Shown: positions 51,176 through 59,683, counted from the stretch's first letter. The stretch: 64,000 nt of DNA from an uncultured Eubacteriales bacterium (GCA_910584745.1 CAJUDG010000007.1:86664-150663), one strand, 5' to 3'. Numbers and translations: made by a program. Notes: generated from the sequence alone by a model not told the origin.

Positions 51176-53401
51176 TTGGAGGAGAGCGGCCTTTTGGAGC
51201 TCCAGGGCCAGGTGGAGCACGTGGTGTACAGGAACGAGAAGAACCAGTACACGGTGCTGGTGCTCATAGCCGGGGAGGACCGGGAGGAGGTCACCGTGGT
51301 GGGGACCATACCCATGGTCAGCGAGGGCGAGGAGCTGAGGGTATTCGGCCGCTGGGAGCAGAACCAGAGCTATGGCCGCCAGTTTCGGGCCGAGGTCTTC
51401 GAGCACGCCCGCCCCGTCACCGAGGAGGGTATGCTCCGATACCTGTCCTCCGGCGCGGTGAAGGGCGTGGGCCGGGCCCTTGCCGGGCGCATTATAGACA
51501 CCTTCGGCATAAACGCCCTGGAGGTGATAGAGAACGACCCGGGGCGGCTCTCCCAGATAAAGGGCATAACCCTTGAGAAGGCAAAGGAGATAAGCGAGGA
51601 GTATAAGCGCATATACGGCGTCAGGGAGCTGATGGTGTTCCTCTCGGCCTTCGGCGTGCCGCCGGAGGTCTCCATGCTGGTGTGGAAGAAGTACGGCGAC
51701 GAGTCCATCGCCTGCGTGCAGGAGGACCCCTACGCCCTTTGCGCCCCGGAGATAGGGCTGAGCTTTCAGACAGCCGACCAGATAGCCCAGTCCATGGAGC
51801 GGCCCCAGGACGATATGAGCCGGGTCCAGGCCGGGGTGGTGTACGTCATACGGCATAACGTGAATAACGGCCACACCTGCGTGCCCCGGGACGCGCTTAT
51901 AAAGGTGGCGGCGAAGCTTCTGGGGGTGGACCGGGAGCTGGCGGAGGACGCGGTGGAGGAGCTCTGGGGCAGCTTTGTGCTCATGCAGGAGGAGTTCGGC
52001 GGCAGAGAGTACCTGTTTTTGCAGCAGCAGCACCTCTGCGAGCAGTACATAGCCGGGCGTATGAAGGCCATGCTCCGGGCCCCCGCCAACGCCATCGCCG
52101 GGGCGGACATGCACATCAGCGCCATCGAGGAGCGGGAGGGCATAGAGTACGCCGGAAAGCAGCGGGAGGCTATAAAGGCCGCCATGGAGCAGGGGGTGCT
52201 GATACTCACCGGCGGGCCCGGCACCGGCAAGACCACCACACTGAACGCCATCATCCGCATACTGAAGCAGGCCGGGGAGCGGGTCCTGCTGGCCGCGCCC
52301 ACGGGCCGGGCCGCAAAAAGGATGAGCGAGCTCACCGGCGAGGAGGCGAAGACCATCCACCGTATGCTGCAGGTGGACTGGGACGAGCGGGACCAGCCCT
52401 TCTTCAACCGCAACGAGCGCAACCCTTTAGAGTGCGAGTGCCTGGTGATAGACGAGATGTCCATGGTGGACGCCTATGTCTTCGAGAGCGTGCTCAGGGC
52501 CCTGCCCATAGGGTGCAGGCTGATACTGGTGGGGGACAGCGACCAGCTTCCGTCGGTGGGGGCCGGTAACGTGCTGGGGGACCTGATAGCCGCGGGGATG
52601 TTCCCAACGGTACAGCTTAAGGAGGTCTTCCGGCAGTCCATGCAGAGCCTTATCATAGCCAGCGCCCACAGGATAGTGGCCGGGGAGATGCCGGAGCTGC
52701 GGCGGCGGGACAGCGACTTCTTCTTTCTGCCCGGCGGCGGGCCGGAGCAGGCAAGGGAGCTTATAGGGGCCCTCTGCGGCACGAGGCTGCCAAAAAGCTA
52801 CGGCTATTCGCCATTCGAGGACATCCAGGTGCTGTGTCCCTCGAGAAAGGGGGAGCTGGGCACGGCGGAGCTGAACAGGCTTTTGCGGGAAACAGTGAAC
52901 CCTCCCGCAAAGGACAAGGCCCAGGTGAAGATAGAGGGCCAGCTCTTTAGGGAGGGCGACAAGGTGATGCACGTGCATAACGATTACCAGCTGCCGTGGA
53001 CCAAGGAGGACGGCTCTGAGGGACAGGGGGTATATAACGGCGATATGGGCGTTATAACCCGCATAGACAGGCCCGGCGGGGCCATCGAGGTGATGATAGA
53101 CGACAGGCTGGTGATCTACGATTTTGACAAGGCCGGATTTGAGCTGGAGCCCGCCTATGCCGTGACGGTGCATAAGAGCCAGGGCAACGAGTTCAACGCG
53201 GTGATAATCCCGGTGACGAAGGTGCCCCGGCAGCTCTGCTACCGCAACCTGTTCTATACCGCCGTCACAAGGGCAAAGAAGCTGCTGATACTGGTGGGGG
53301 AGAGCGAGGTGGTGCGGGAGATGGTCAAAAACGACAGGAAGACCCAGCGCATCACGGGGCTGAGACAGTTCCTGACCCGGGACGACGCCGTCTCGTTTTA
53401 G
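51176..53401 (+). CDS. recD2: RecD2/TraA-type ATP-dependent DNA helicase (SF1B)
   Basis: About 741 residues: an N-terminal OB-like region (about 8-85), helix-hairpin-helix motifs (about 90-210), a P-loop ATPase with Walker A GGPGTGKTT near 346, DEMSMVD near 425, SDQLPSVGAGNVLG near 457, and C-terminal SF1 motifs VTVHKSQGNEFN and TAVTRAKK. It is a DNA repair helicase outside RecBCD. TTG 51176 is the likely start because the AAGGAGG lies eight nt before it; GTG 51167 overlaps that site. Confidence 0.93.
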   Translation: MEESGLLELQGQVEHVVYRNEKNQYTVLVLIAGEDREEVTVVGTIPMVSEGEELRVFGRWEQNQSYGRQFRAEVFEHARPVTEEGMLRYLSSGAVKGVGRALAGRIIDTFGINALEVIENDPGRLSQIKGITLEKAKEISEEYKRIYGVRELMVFLSAFGVPPEVSMLVWKKYGDESIACVQEDPYALCAPEIGLSFQTADQIAQSMERPQDDMSRVQAGVVYVIRHNVNNGHTCVPRDALIKVAAKLLGVDRELAEDAVEELWGSFVLMQEEFGGREYLFLQQQHLCEQYIAGRMKAMLRAPANAIAGADMHISAIEEREGIEYAGKQREAIKAAMEQGVLILTGGPGTGKTTTLNAIIRILKQAGERVLLAAPTGRAAKRMSELTGEEAKTIHRMLQVDWDERDQPFFNRNERNPLECECLVIDEMSMVDAYVFESVLRALPIGCRLILVGDSDQLPSVGAGNVLGDLIAAGMFPTVQLKEVFRQSMQSLIIASAHRIVAGEMPELRRRDSDFFFLPGGGPEQARELIGALCGTRLPKSYGYSPFEDIQVLCPSRKGELGTAELNRLLRETVNPPAKDKAQVKIEGQLFREGDKVMHVHNDYQLPWTKEDGSEGQGVYNGDMGVITRIDRPGGAIEVMIDDRLVIYDFDKAGFELEPAYAVTVHKSQGNEFNAVIIPVTKVPRQLCYRNLFYTAVTRAKKLLILVGESEVVREMVKNDRKTQRITGLRQFLTRDDAVSF

Positions 53402-53610
53402 CCAAGTCCCAGCAGCGAGTCCGCGCTGATACCCAGGATGCGGCATATCTTCGCCAGCGACTCAAGGTCCGGCTGTGCATGTCCGGTCTCGTAGTAGGTG
53501 TAGGTGGACCGGGAGACGGACAGCTTTTCGGCCATTTCGGCCTGGGTCAGGCTTGCGGACTGGCGTGCGTTTCTAAGATATTGAGAAAAGGACTGCTGAA
53601 AATTAGACAT
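53398..53610 (-). CDS. Small XRE-family regulator
   Basis: A 70-residue protein consisting of one helix-turn-helix (LTQAEMAEKLSVSRSTYTYYETG, residues about 19-41). AGAGGTG precedes ATG 53610. It overlaps the recD2 stop by 4 nt tail to tail. Likely autoregulated: an inverted AACTA/TAGTT arrangement lies near its promoter. Confidence 0.83.
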   Translation of the reverse strand: MSNFQQSFSQYLRNARQSASLTQAEMAEKLSVSRSTYTYYETGHAQPDLESLAKICRILGISADSLLGLG

Positions 53611-53664
53611 TTAAAGTCACCTCTGAATAATTATAATATATAGTTTTTTAGAACTAGTATAACT

Positions 53665-53694
53665 ATTATAGCACGATCGCGTTTCATTTGTCAA
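53665..53694 (-). promoter_or_regulatory. Promoter and operator-like repeats of the small XRE gene
   Basis: On the minus strand TTGACA (53694-53689), 18-bp spacer, TATAAT (53670-53665). TAGTT and AACTA half-sites occur several times between 53640 and 53668. Confidence 0.6.
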
Positions 53695-53699
53695 ACGGT

Positions 53700-53910
53700 T
53701 TTACTTTAAGGGGCAGATGACCGGGCCGCCCGGAGCTTTGGCAAAGCGCATCGGCGGATTTGATATGATTTTGTCTCCTTTCGGGTTATTGTGTAGTTTT
53801 TTCACCGTAAGGATAGTATATCACAAAATTCTTGTATTGTCTACGTTCGCGCGAGAAATATTGCAATTTTTTTCATAAACTTTATGTAATTTCCTTAGTG
53901 GAGTGATTAC
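53700..53910. other. Gene-poor stretch with a minus-strand promoter and possible micro-ORF
   Basis: On the minus strand TAGACA (53843-53838), 17-bp spacer, TATACT (53820-53815) form a promoter, and GAAAGGAG lies at 53779-53772. The downstream reading frame to TAA 53701 would give a tiny peptide ending RFAKAPGGPVICPLK, but its only ATG (53751) is far from the ribosome site. The right half, towards the next XRE gene, is A/T-rich with no clear structure. No supported gene. Confidence 0.4.
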
Positions 53911-54171
53911 ATGGAGTTTAGGGAGAAGGCCATAGCCACGGTTATCCGCCGTCTGAGAAAGAACAGGCGGCTTTCCCAAGAGGTACTCAGCGGGCTTGCG
54001 GGAATGGAGCGTTCCCACCTGGGAATGGTAGAGACCGGCGGGAGAGTTCCCAACCTCTACACTATCTGGCGCATTGCCGACGCGCTGGATATGAGGCCCA
54101 GCGAGTTGGTGGCTATGATTGAAGATGAGATGAGCGAGATGGACAGCGCAGGCAGGAAAGAGGAAAGGTGA
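53911..54171 (+). CDS. Small XRE-family regulator, tandem copy 1
   Basis: An 86-residue protein, one helix-turn-helix (RLSQEVLSGLAGMERSHLGM near 24-43) plus an acidic tail. GGAGTG precedes the ATG. It shares most positions with the next gene: SQEVLSGL, LYTIWRIADALDMRPSELVA are the same, so the two are recent tandem paralogues that may form a heterodimer. Confidence 0.82.
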   Translation: MEFREKAIATVIRRLRKNRRLSQEVLSGLAGMERSHLGMVETGGRVPNLYTIWRIADALDMRPSELVAMIEDEMSEMDSAGRKEER

Positions 54172-54404
54172 TGGACTATAGACCAGAGGCTGTAGCTGCG
54201 CTCCTGCGCCATCTGAGGGAAAAGCGCGGACTCTCCCAAGAGGTTCTCAGCGGCCTGTCCGGTATGGCCAGACCTCACTTGAGCATGATAGAGCGCGGAG
54301 AGAGAATGCCAACTCTTTACACCATCTGGCGCATCGCCGACGCGCTGGATATGCGCCCAAGCGAGTTGGTGGCGCTTATCGAGGAGGAGATGGAGAAGAA
54401 CTGA
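54171..54404 (+). CDS. Small XRE-family regulator, tandem copy 2
   Basis: A 77-residue paralogue of the preceding gene, overlapping it by one base (TGATG; ATG 54171). It retains SQEVLSGL, GMARPHLSMIERGERMP and LYTIWRIADALDMRPSELVALIE. GAGGAAAGG lies just upstream. A type I toxin-like locus starts 2 bp after its stop codon. Confidence 0.82.
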   Translation: MDYRPEAVAALLRHLREKRGLSQEVLSGLSGMARPHLSMIERGERMPTLYTIWRIADALDMRPSELVALIEEEMEKN

Positions 54405-54406
54405 TA

Positions 54407-54435
54407 TTGACATAATCCGGCGTATCCTGTATAAT
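54407..54435 (+). promoter_or_regulatory. Promoter of the toxin-like mRNA
   Basis: TTGACA (54407-54412), 17-bp spacer, TATAAT (54430-54435). Predicted start near 54442, at the first base of the 5' arm that pairs with the mRNA's 3' end. Confidence 0.8.
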
Positions 54436-54533
54436 AATGTTGAGACGCCGCATTACAAACGGCAGGCGGTTTGGCCAGCTTCCGAAAGGAGGTGGTTCAC
54501 GTCCCTACTTTTGCCAGAAGGGAGGTGAGTGCC

Positions 54534-54644
54534 ATGCCTATTACCTTTACATTTCATGTCTGGGGCATAACAGTTTCTATAAAGCTGTCCATGTCCAAGA
54601 CGGAGCAGAAGGTAAAAAAGGAAAACCGCCACTCGGCCAAGTGA
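54534..54644 (+). CDS. Candidate type I toxin peptide (36 residues)
   Basis: Starts MPITFTFHVWGITVSIKL and ends in a basic KKENRHSAK tail: a hydrophobic beta/helix-prone stretch and a positively charged end, typical of small membrane-active toxins. GGGAGGTG lies 7 nt before ATG 54534. In-frame reading extends upstream to GTG 54492, which also has AAAGGAGG, so a longer form is possible. The last codons coincide with the AACCGCCACT/AGTGACGGTT hairpin used as terminator by the antisense RNA. No known family assigned; toxicity is inferred. Confidence 0.65.
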   Translation: MPITFTFHVWGITVSIKLSMSKTEQKVKKENRHSAK

Positions 54645-54704
54645 CGGTTTGAATTAAAAAAATCGTTATAAGTCGGGCCAACCGCTTGCGCGGCGTCTCA
54701 CCCT
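54610..54704 (-). ncRNA. Antisense RNA (candidate type I antitoxin)
   Basis: A strong minus-strand promoter (TTGACA 54739-54734, 17-bp spacer, TATAAT 54716-54711) would start an RNA near 54704 running over the toxin mRNA's 3' end. It ends at a hairpin AAACCGTCACT / AGTGGCGGTTT (54650-54623) followed on the minus strand by CCTTTTTTACC, a textbook terminator. The result is a roughly 95-nt RNA that is fully complementary to the mRNA 3' region. Expression not shown. Confidence 0.75.
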
Positions 54705-54710
54705 GTTTTT

Positions 54711-54739
54711 ATTATAACAGTTCACATACGGATTGTCAA
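54711..54739 (-). promoter_or_regulatory. Promoter of the antisense RNA
   Basis: TTGACA and TATAAT, both perfect, 17 bp apart on the minus strand. Confidence 0.8.
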
Positions 54740-54771
54740 GGAATAAAGGGATAATCTATGTAAAATCCCCC

Positions 54772-54800
54772 TTGACACCCACAGAACTTTATGCTATCAT
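54772..54800 (+). promoter_or_regulatory. Promoter of the ABC-F gene
   Basis: TTGACA (54772-54777), 17-bp spacer, TATCAT (54795-54800). Confidence 0.7.
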
Positions 54801-54806
54801 AATCCC

Positions 54807-55005
54807 AGCAAAATATGAACGGAGTTGAAAAGATGTTGAAATAAGCTCATCAAACCAGGCATAGGTAAAGCGCCGGGGTCCTGCCCGGGGCTGGTTTTTG
54901 CCGGGTATGGGGCTTATTGCGCGTCTTTTTGTGCTGTTTTGCGCCTTTTTTGGGGCGTTTTTGTGCGCATATGTCCAGCCCGGCTTGGGATTGGAGGTAT
55001 GCGCA
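54807..55005 (+). promoter_or_regulatory. ABC-F leader with micro-ORF and attenuator hairpin
   Basis: About 200 nt lie between the promoter and the ABC-F start. ATG TTG AAA TAA (54833-54844), a three-codon ORF with GGAG eight nt upstream, is followed by AACCAG ... CTGGTT enclosing a CCGGGG/CCCCGG-type stem and then TTTTTG (near 54857-54896), an intrinsic terminator. AATAAGC (54840-54846) can pair with GCTTATT (54912-54918), offering an alternative fold. Such leaders often sense ribosome stalling by antibiotics and let transcription continue. Confidence 0.6.
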
Positions 55006-56544
55006 TTGCTACAGATAAAGGACCTTAGTATAAGCATGAGGAATGACCTGCGGCCGCTGCTCTCGGGATTCAGCTTTGCCCTGAACCCCGGGGACCGGGT
55101 GGCCGTTATAGGCGAGGAGGGGGACGGCAAGTCCACCCTTTTGAAGCTTATTTATGACGCTTCTATGGTGGAGGGCTACGCCGAATGGAGCGGGCAGATA
55201 ATGAAGGACGGCTTGCTCTTGGGGTACCTGTCCCAGGAGGTGGGCCCCAAGGAGGGCGCGCTCTCCGGGTATGAGTTCTGCTGCCGGGAGCCGGCGTTTC
55301 TGGAGAGCTCTCCCGGCGAGCTCTCCGCCGCCGCGGGGAAGCTGGGGATACCAGTGGAGCTGTTCTATACCGACAGGCCCGTGGGGACCCTGTCCGGCGG
55401 GGAGAAGGTGAAGCTCAGGATGGCGCTCCTGACCCTTAAACGGCCGGACGTGTACCTTCTTGACGAGCCCAGCAACGACCTTGACGTGGAGACCCTCCAG
55501 TGGCTGGAGGGGTTCATCCTGGGCTGCGGAAGGCCGGTGATGTACATCTCCCACGACGAGGCCCTTCTGGAGAACACCGCTAACGTGATACTGCATATGG
55601 AGCTCCTGCGGCGCAAGACCCTGCCCCGCTGGACCGTGGCCAGGATGGGATATAGGCAGTATGTGGAGGAGCGCCTGGGCCGCTTTCATAAGCAGGAGCA
55701 GCTGGCCAGAAAGGAGAGGGAGGAGGACCGCAGGCGCCAGGAGAAGATACAGAGGATGGAGCAGCAGGTGCAGCACCGTATGGATAGTATCAGCCATGCC
55801 GAGCGGGATGCGGTAGCGCGGCTGCTGAAAAAGAAGATGAAGTCCGTAAAGTCCATGGAGCGCCGCTATGACCGGGAGCGTGGGGACCTTACAGAGTTCC
55901 CCGACAGCGAGGAGGCCATCCTGGCGGGCTTTGACCCCGGGATAAATATACCCGCCGGGAAGACGGTGCTGGAGCTCAAACTGCCGGAGCTTCGCACACA
56001 GGACGGCAGGCTCCTCTCTGAGAATATCCAGCTCACCCTCCGGGGCCCGGAGCATATCTGCATAACCGGGAAAAACGGCGCGGGCAAGACCACCCTCCTG
56101 CGGAAAATTGCAGAAACGCTCCTTGAGCGCCCGGACCTTAAGGCGGCGTATATGCCCCAAAACTACGCCGAGACCCTGGACCAGACCATGACCCCGGTGG
56201 AGTTTCTGACGGACGGCAGCGGCGAGAAGGCCGTGCTTACTCGGGCGAAGACATTCCTCGGCAGTATGAAGTACACCCCCGAGGAGTGCGCCCACAGCAT
56301 AGAGGGGCTCTCCGGCGGGCAGAGGGCAAAGATGTTTTTTCTAAAAATGATACTCTCCGGCAGCGACGTGCTCATCCTTGACGAGCCCACCCGGAACTTC
56401 AGCCCCCTCTCCGGGCCGGTGATACGGAGGATGGTGGAGGACTTCGGCGGCTGCGTCGTCAGCGTCTCCCACGACCGCCGGTTCATAAGCGAGGCCGGGG
56501 GCACGGTGTATGAGCTGACCCCGGGGGGCCTTGTGAAAAAATAA
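55006..56544 (+). CDS. ABC-F family ATP-binding protein (ribosome-acting)
   Basis: About 512 residues with two ABC cassettes and no membrane spans: Walker A GEEGDGKST near 41, signature LSGGEKVKL near 131, second Walker A GKNGAGKTT near 358, signature LSGGQRAKM near 436, and a charged linker (about 215-310). ABC-F proteins act on the ribosome in translation or antibiotic protection. TTG 55006 follows GGAGG at 8 nt, giving an N-terminus LLQIKDLSIS, better than the long hydrophobic ATG extension upstream. The leader suggests inducible control. Confidence 0.87.
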   Translation: MLQIKDLSISMRNDLRPLLSGFSFALNPGDRVAVIGEEGDGKSTLLKLIYDASMVEGYAEWSGQIMKDGLLLGYLSQEVGPKEGALSGYEFCCREPAFLESSPGELSAAAGKLGIPVELFYTDRPVGTLSGGEKVKLRMALLTLKRPDVYLLDEPSNDLDVETLQWLEGFILGCGRPVMYISHDEALLENTANVILHMELLRRKTLPRWTVARMGYRQYVEERLGRFHKQEQLARKEREEDRRRQEKIQRMEQQVQHRMDSISHAERDAVARLLKKKMKSVKSMERRYDRERGDLTEFPDSEEAILAGFDPGINIPAGKTVLELKLPELRTQDGRLLSENIQLTLRGPEHICITGKNGAGKTTLLRKIAETLLERPDLKAAYMPQNYAETLDQTMTPVEFLTDGSGEKAVLTRAKTFLGSMKYTPEECAHSIEGLSGGQRAKMFFLKMILSGSDVLILDEPTRNFSPLSGPVIRRMVEDFGGCVVSVSHDRRFISEAGGTVYELTPGGLVKK

Positions 56545-56552
56545 AAATAATG

Positions 56553-56581
56553 TTGACACACGCCCGCGGGAATCTTATAAT
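56553..56581 (+). promoter_or_regulatory. Promoter of the hybrid histidine kinase gene
   Basis: TTGACA (56553-56558), 17-bp spacer, TATAAT (56576-56581), 64 bp before the start codon. The hairpin CCCGCGGGAA...CCTGCGGGCGG lies around it. Confidence 0.65.
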
Positions 56582-56645
56582 TATAATGAGAATCCCTGCG
56601 GGCGGCTTTTTGCCCGCGGCCGGAATATGGAGAGAGGGGAACAGT

Positions 56646-59204
56646 ATGAAGCATAGGCCAATGCGTATGTTGGTTTTCAGCCTTATAGGTGTTGCGGCGC
56701 TGTGTGTGGTGGTGTTTTCCGTGGTGACCGAATATATGCAGGACAGGGGCGCCCAGGCCATACGGTATATCGGCGAGAGCTATATGTCCTCTATGAGCCG
56801 GCAGGTCACCATGCACCTGGGGGCCACTCTGGACCTTAGGGTGGATCAGGTCAGCGACATGGTCCAGGAGAGCCGGGGGATGACCGTCGAGCAGCTTAAG
56901 GCCTCGGCCACGGCCAGGGAGTTCGACTATCTGGCCCTGTATCAGCCGAATATGCCCCCCGAGGAGGCGCTGTATCCTATCCTTGGCAGCAGGCTGGTGC
57001 CCGAGGATGTGGAGAGCCTTAAAAGCCATATGGAGGCCGGGGAGAACCGCATAGACATGGGCCGGGACCAGCTGGACGGCCGGGTGATACTCATATCCGC
57101 CTCCGCCCCAGAGGGCATAACCGTGGACGGAAAAACCGGAACGGGCCTTGTGGCCGGGGTTTGGGCCAGCTATATAGACCATAATCTACAGCATGAGCTG
57201 GACGCGGGAATGGTAGAGTCCTGGGCTGTGGTACGCACTGACGGCGGCCTTGTGGCCCGGTCACAGGGCTACCATATGTCAGAGGGCCCGGACTTCTTAA
57301 AATGGCTGCGGGGCACAGAGGGCGGCGATGAAGTGGCGGACCAGCTTCAGGAGGCCATGGCAAACGACGGGGAGTTTTCATTCCCGGTGACCATGGGGGA
57401 TGACGACGACAGCCACGTGTACTGCGGTCCAGTGCCCGCCTCGGACTGGTATCTGCTGCTGAACACGTCCTACGGCCCGGTGAACGGCGGCATCGCCGGC
57501 CTTGGGGAGAGCTGGAAGTCCACTGCCTTCGGCGGCTGCGCCGTGATACTTCTGACGCTGATGATGGTGTTCGCCTGGTACATAGCGGTGACCAGGCGCC
57601 AGCTGCGGGAGCTTGAGGAGGCTCGCCAGGCCGCCGAGGATGCCTCCATGGCCAAGAGCCAGTTCCTCTCCAACATGAGCCATGACATACGCACGCCCCT
57701 AAACGGCATTGTGGGCATGACGGCCATCGCCAGGAGCAATACCAGCGACCCCGAGGTGATGGCCAGATGCCTCGGGAAGATAACCTCCTCCAGCCGTCAT
57801 CTGCTGGGGCTTATAAACGACATACTGGATATGGCCAAGATAGACAGCGGGCGCATGACATTGAATATGGAGCAGGTCTCCTTAAGGGAGGTCATGCAGG
57901 AGCTGGTGGCCATAGTCCAGCAGCAGGTGAAGCTGAAGAGCCAGAGCTTCGACGTGTATATCGACAATATAAGCGTTGAAGACGTGTGCTGCGACAGCGT
58001 GCGGCTGAACCAGATATTTCTCAATCTGCTCTCAAACGCCATAAAGTTCACCCCCGACGGCGGTAATATCAAGGTGACCCTCTATGAGTCGCCCTCTCCC
58101 AAGGGGGACAGGTATATCCGTTCACATCTGCAGGTGAAGGATAACGGCGTGGGCATGAGCGAGGAGTTCGTGGCCCATATCTTCGAGTCATTTGTGAGAG
58201 AGGACAGCGCAAGGGTCCACAAAGCCCAGGGGGCCGGCGTGGGAATGGCCATCACAAAGCACATCGTGGACGCCATGGGCGGAGCCATAAGGGTCAAGAG
58301 CCAGGTGGGCGTTGGCACGGAGGTGGACGTGATACTGGACATGGAGAAGGCCGCCGTGTCCGAAAGCGACATGCGCCTGCCCGACTGGCCCATGCTGGTG
58401 GTGGATGACGACGAGACTTTGTGCATGAGCGCCGTGGCCACCCTTAGGAGCCTTGGGGTGCACGCGGACTGGACCACCGACCCGGCTGAAGCCCTGGAGA
58501 TGGCGAGAGAGCGCCGGGGCAGCGGAGAGGAGTATAGGATATACCTTATAGACTGGCACATGCCCGGGGCCGACGGGATCGAGGTGGCAAAGAAGCTCAG
58601 GGAGATAGCGGGAGACGATGCGCGCATCCTGCTGACCTCGGCCTATGACAAGGACGACATGGAGGACGCGGCCAGGGACTGCCGGATAGACGGCGAGATA
58701 GCGAAGCCCCTGTTTAAATCCACGCTGTACTACGGGCTGCAGGAGTACATGGGCGAGAGCCAGGAGGATGCCCGGCCCGCCGGCGGGGAACCCGGGGAGG
58801 ACGGAAGCCTTGAGGGGCGCAGGGTGATAATCGCCGAGGACAACGATCTTAACTGGGAGATAGCCGAGGAGCTGCTCTCGGAACTGGGCATGGAGCTCGT
58901 AAGGGCCGAAAACGGCAGGATATGCGTGGAGATGTTTGAGAGTTCGCAGCCCGGCGAGTACGACGGCATACTGATGGACCTGCGTATGCCCGAGATGACC
59001 GGCTATGAGGCCAGCACCGCCATACGCGCCCTGCCGCGCCCGGACGCAGGGACCATAGCCATAATCGCCATGAGCGCCGACGCATTCCCCGAGGATGTGC
59101 AGAGGTGCCTTGACTGCGGCATGAACGCCCACTCCGCAAAGCCCATCGACGTGAAGACGGTGGCAATGCTGCTGGAGCGGTATATGCCGGCGAGGAAAAG
59201 GTAG
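56646..59204 (+). CDS. Hybrid sensor histidine kinase with two receiver domains
   Basis: About 852 residues: TM1 (about 9-29), an extracellular sensor (about 30-290), TM2 (about 295-317), HisKA with phospho-accepting histidine 346 in NMSHDIRTPLNG, HATPase (about 455-570; LLSNAIKFTPDGG), receiver 1 (about 580-700; aspartate in LIDWHMPG near 636) and receiver 2 (about 735-850; aspartate in ILMDLRMPE near 778). No DNA-binding output and no partner regulator is adjacent, so it may relay to an unlinked protein. ATG 56646 has GAGAGGGG upstream. Confidence 0.93.
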   Translation: MKHRPMRMLVFSLIGVAALCVVVFSVVTEYMQDRGAQAIRYIGESYMSSMSRQVTMHLGATLDLRVDQVSDMVQESRGMTVEQLKASATAREFDYLALYQPNMPPEEALYPILGSRLVPEDVESLKSHMEAGENRIDMGRDQLDGRVILISASAPEGITVDGKTGTGLVAGVWASYIDHNLQHELDAGMVESWAVVRTDGGLVARSQGYHMSEGPDFLKWLRGTEGGDEVADQLQEAMANDGEFSFPVTMGDDDDSHVYCGPVPASDWYLLLNTSYGPVNGGIAGLGESWKSTAFGGCAVILLTLMMVFAWYIAVTRRQLRELEEARQAAEDASMAKSQFLSNMSHDIRTPLNGIVGMTAIARSNTSDPEVMARCLGKITSSSRHLLGLINDILDMAKIDSGRMTLNMEQVSLREVMQELVAIVQQQVKLKSQSFDVYIDNISVEDVCCDSVRLNQIFLNLLSNAIKFTPDGGNIKVTLYESPSPKGDRYIRSHLQVKDNGVGMSEEFVAHIFESFVREDSARVHKAQGAGVGMAITKHIVDAMGGAIRVKSQVGVGTEVDVILDMEKAAVSESDMRLPDWPMLVVDDDETLCMSAVATLRSLGVHADWTTDPAEALEMARERRGSGEEYRIYLIDWHMPGADGIEVAKKLREIAGDDARILLTSAYDKDDMEDAARDCRIDGEIAKPLFKSTLYYGLQEYMGESQEDARPAGGEPGEDGSLEGRRVIIAEDNDLNWEIAEELLSELGMELVRAENGRICVEMFESSQPGEYDGILMDLRMPEMTGYEASTAIRALPRPDAGTIAIIAMSADAFPEDVQRCLDCGMNAHSAKPIDVKTVAMLLERYMPARKR

Positions 59205-59215
59205 AGTGAGAAATT

Positions 59216-59683
59216 ATGTATGAATATAAGCAGGAGATACTTGAGCCAATATTCGAGAAGTGGCGTAAAATTTTAAGGCTCACCGAGAGCTGGGACGTGC
59301 GGCTGGAGCTTGTTGACGACCCGGAATTTAAGAAGACCGGGGACTTCAGGATAGACCCGACTGACCGCAAGGCAATACTTATGCTGAACGCCAAAAACCC
59401 CCGTGGGGAGAACCCGGAGGAGGTCATCTGCCACGAACTTATGCACCTTAAGATGTACCCGCTGGACCAGCTTACCGAGGGCCTGATACTCAGCCACTAT
59501 GAGGAGGGGACCCCGGAGTACCGGGCAGTGTACAGGCAGTTCATGGAGCACCTGGAGATGACCGTTGAGGAGATGGCGAAATGCTGGCTCTCGGCCTTCG
59601 GCGAGGATAAGGAGCTGTCCTTCGGCCGGTGCCGGGAGATGAGGTCCTTTGACGAGCTCTATGAGGGGCTGCGTCCACTATAA
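59216..59683 (+). CDS. Zincin-like metalloprotease-fold protein
   Basis: A 155-residue protein with HELMHLKMYP near residue 74, a zinc-binding HExxH motif, on a helical background that resembles small SprT-like or phage-type zincins. The third zinc ligand is not certain (HLE near 109 is a candidate). It follows the kinase gene by 12 bp and may be co-transcribed. Substrate unknown. Confidence 0.68.
   Translation: MYEYKQEILEPIFEKWRKILRLTESWDVRLELVDDPEFKKTGDFRIDPTDRKAILMLNAKNPRGENPEEVICHELMHLKMYPLDQLTEGLILSHYEEGTPEYRAVYRQFMEHLEMTVEEMAKCWLSAFGEDKELSFGRCREMRSFDELYEGLRPL

Larger units (their letters stand above)
54440..54712 (+). other. Toxin-like mRNA with complementary 5' and 3' ends
   Basis: The 5' end GAGACGCCGC (54441 on) is the exact reverse complement of GCGGCGTCTC (54690-54699), and GCAGGCGGTTTGGCC (near 54462) pairs closely with GGCCAACCGCTTGC (near 54676). 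This long-distance pairing would keep the RNA folded and the ribosome site closed, as in type I toxin mRNAs. The 3' end reads CACCCTGTTTTT, a terminator tract. Confidence 0.7.

Noticed and set aside
53701..53751. Micro-ORF (16 residues) on the minus strand near 53.7 kb
   Set aside because: The start codon is too far from the ribosome site and no homologue is known; kept only in the description of the gap.
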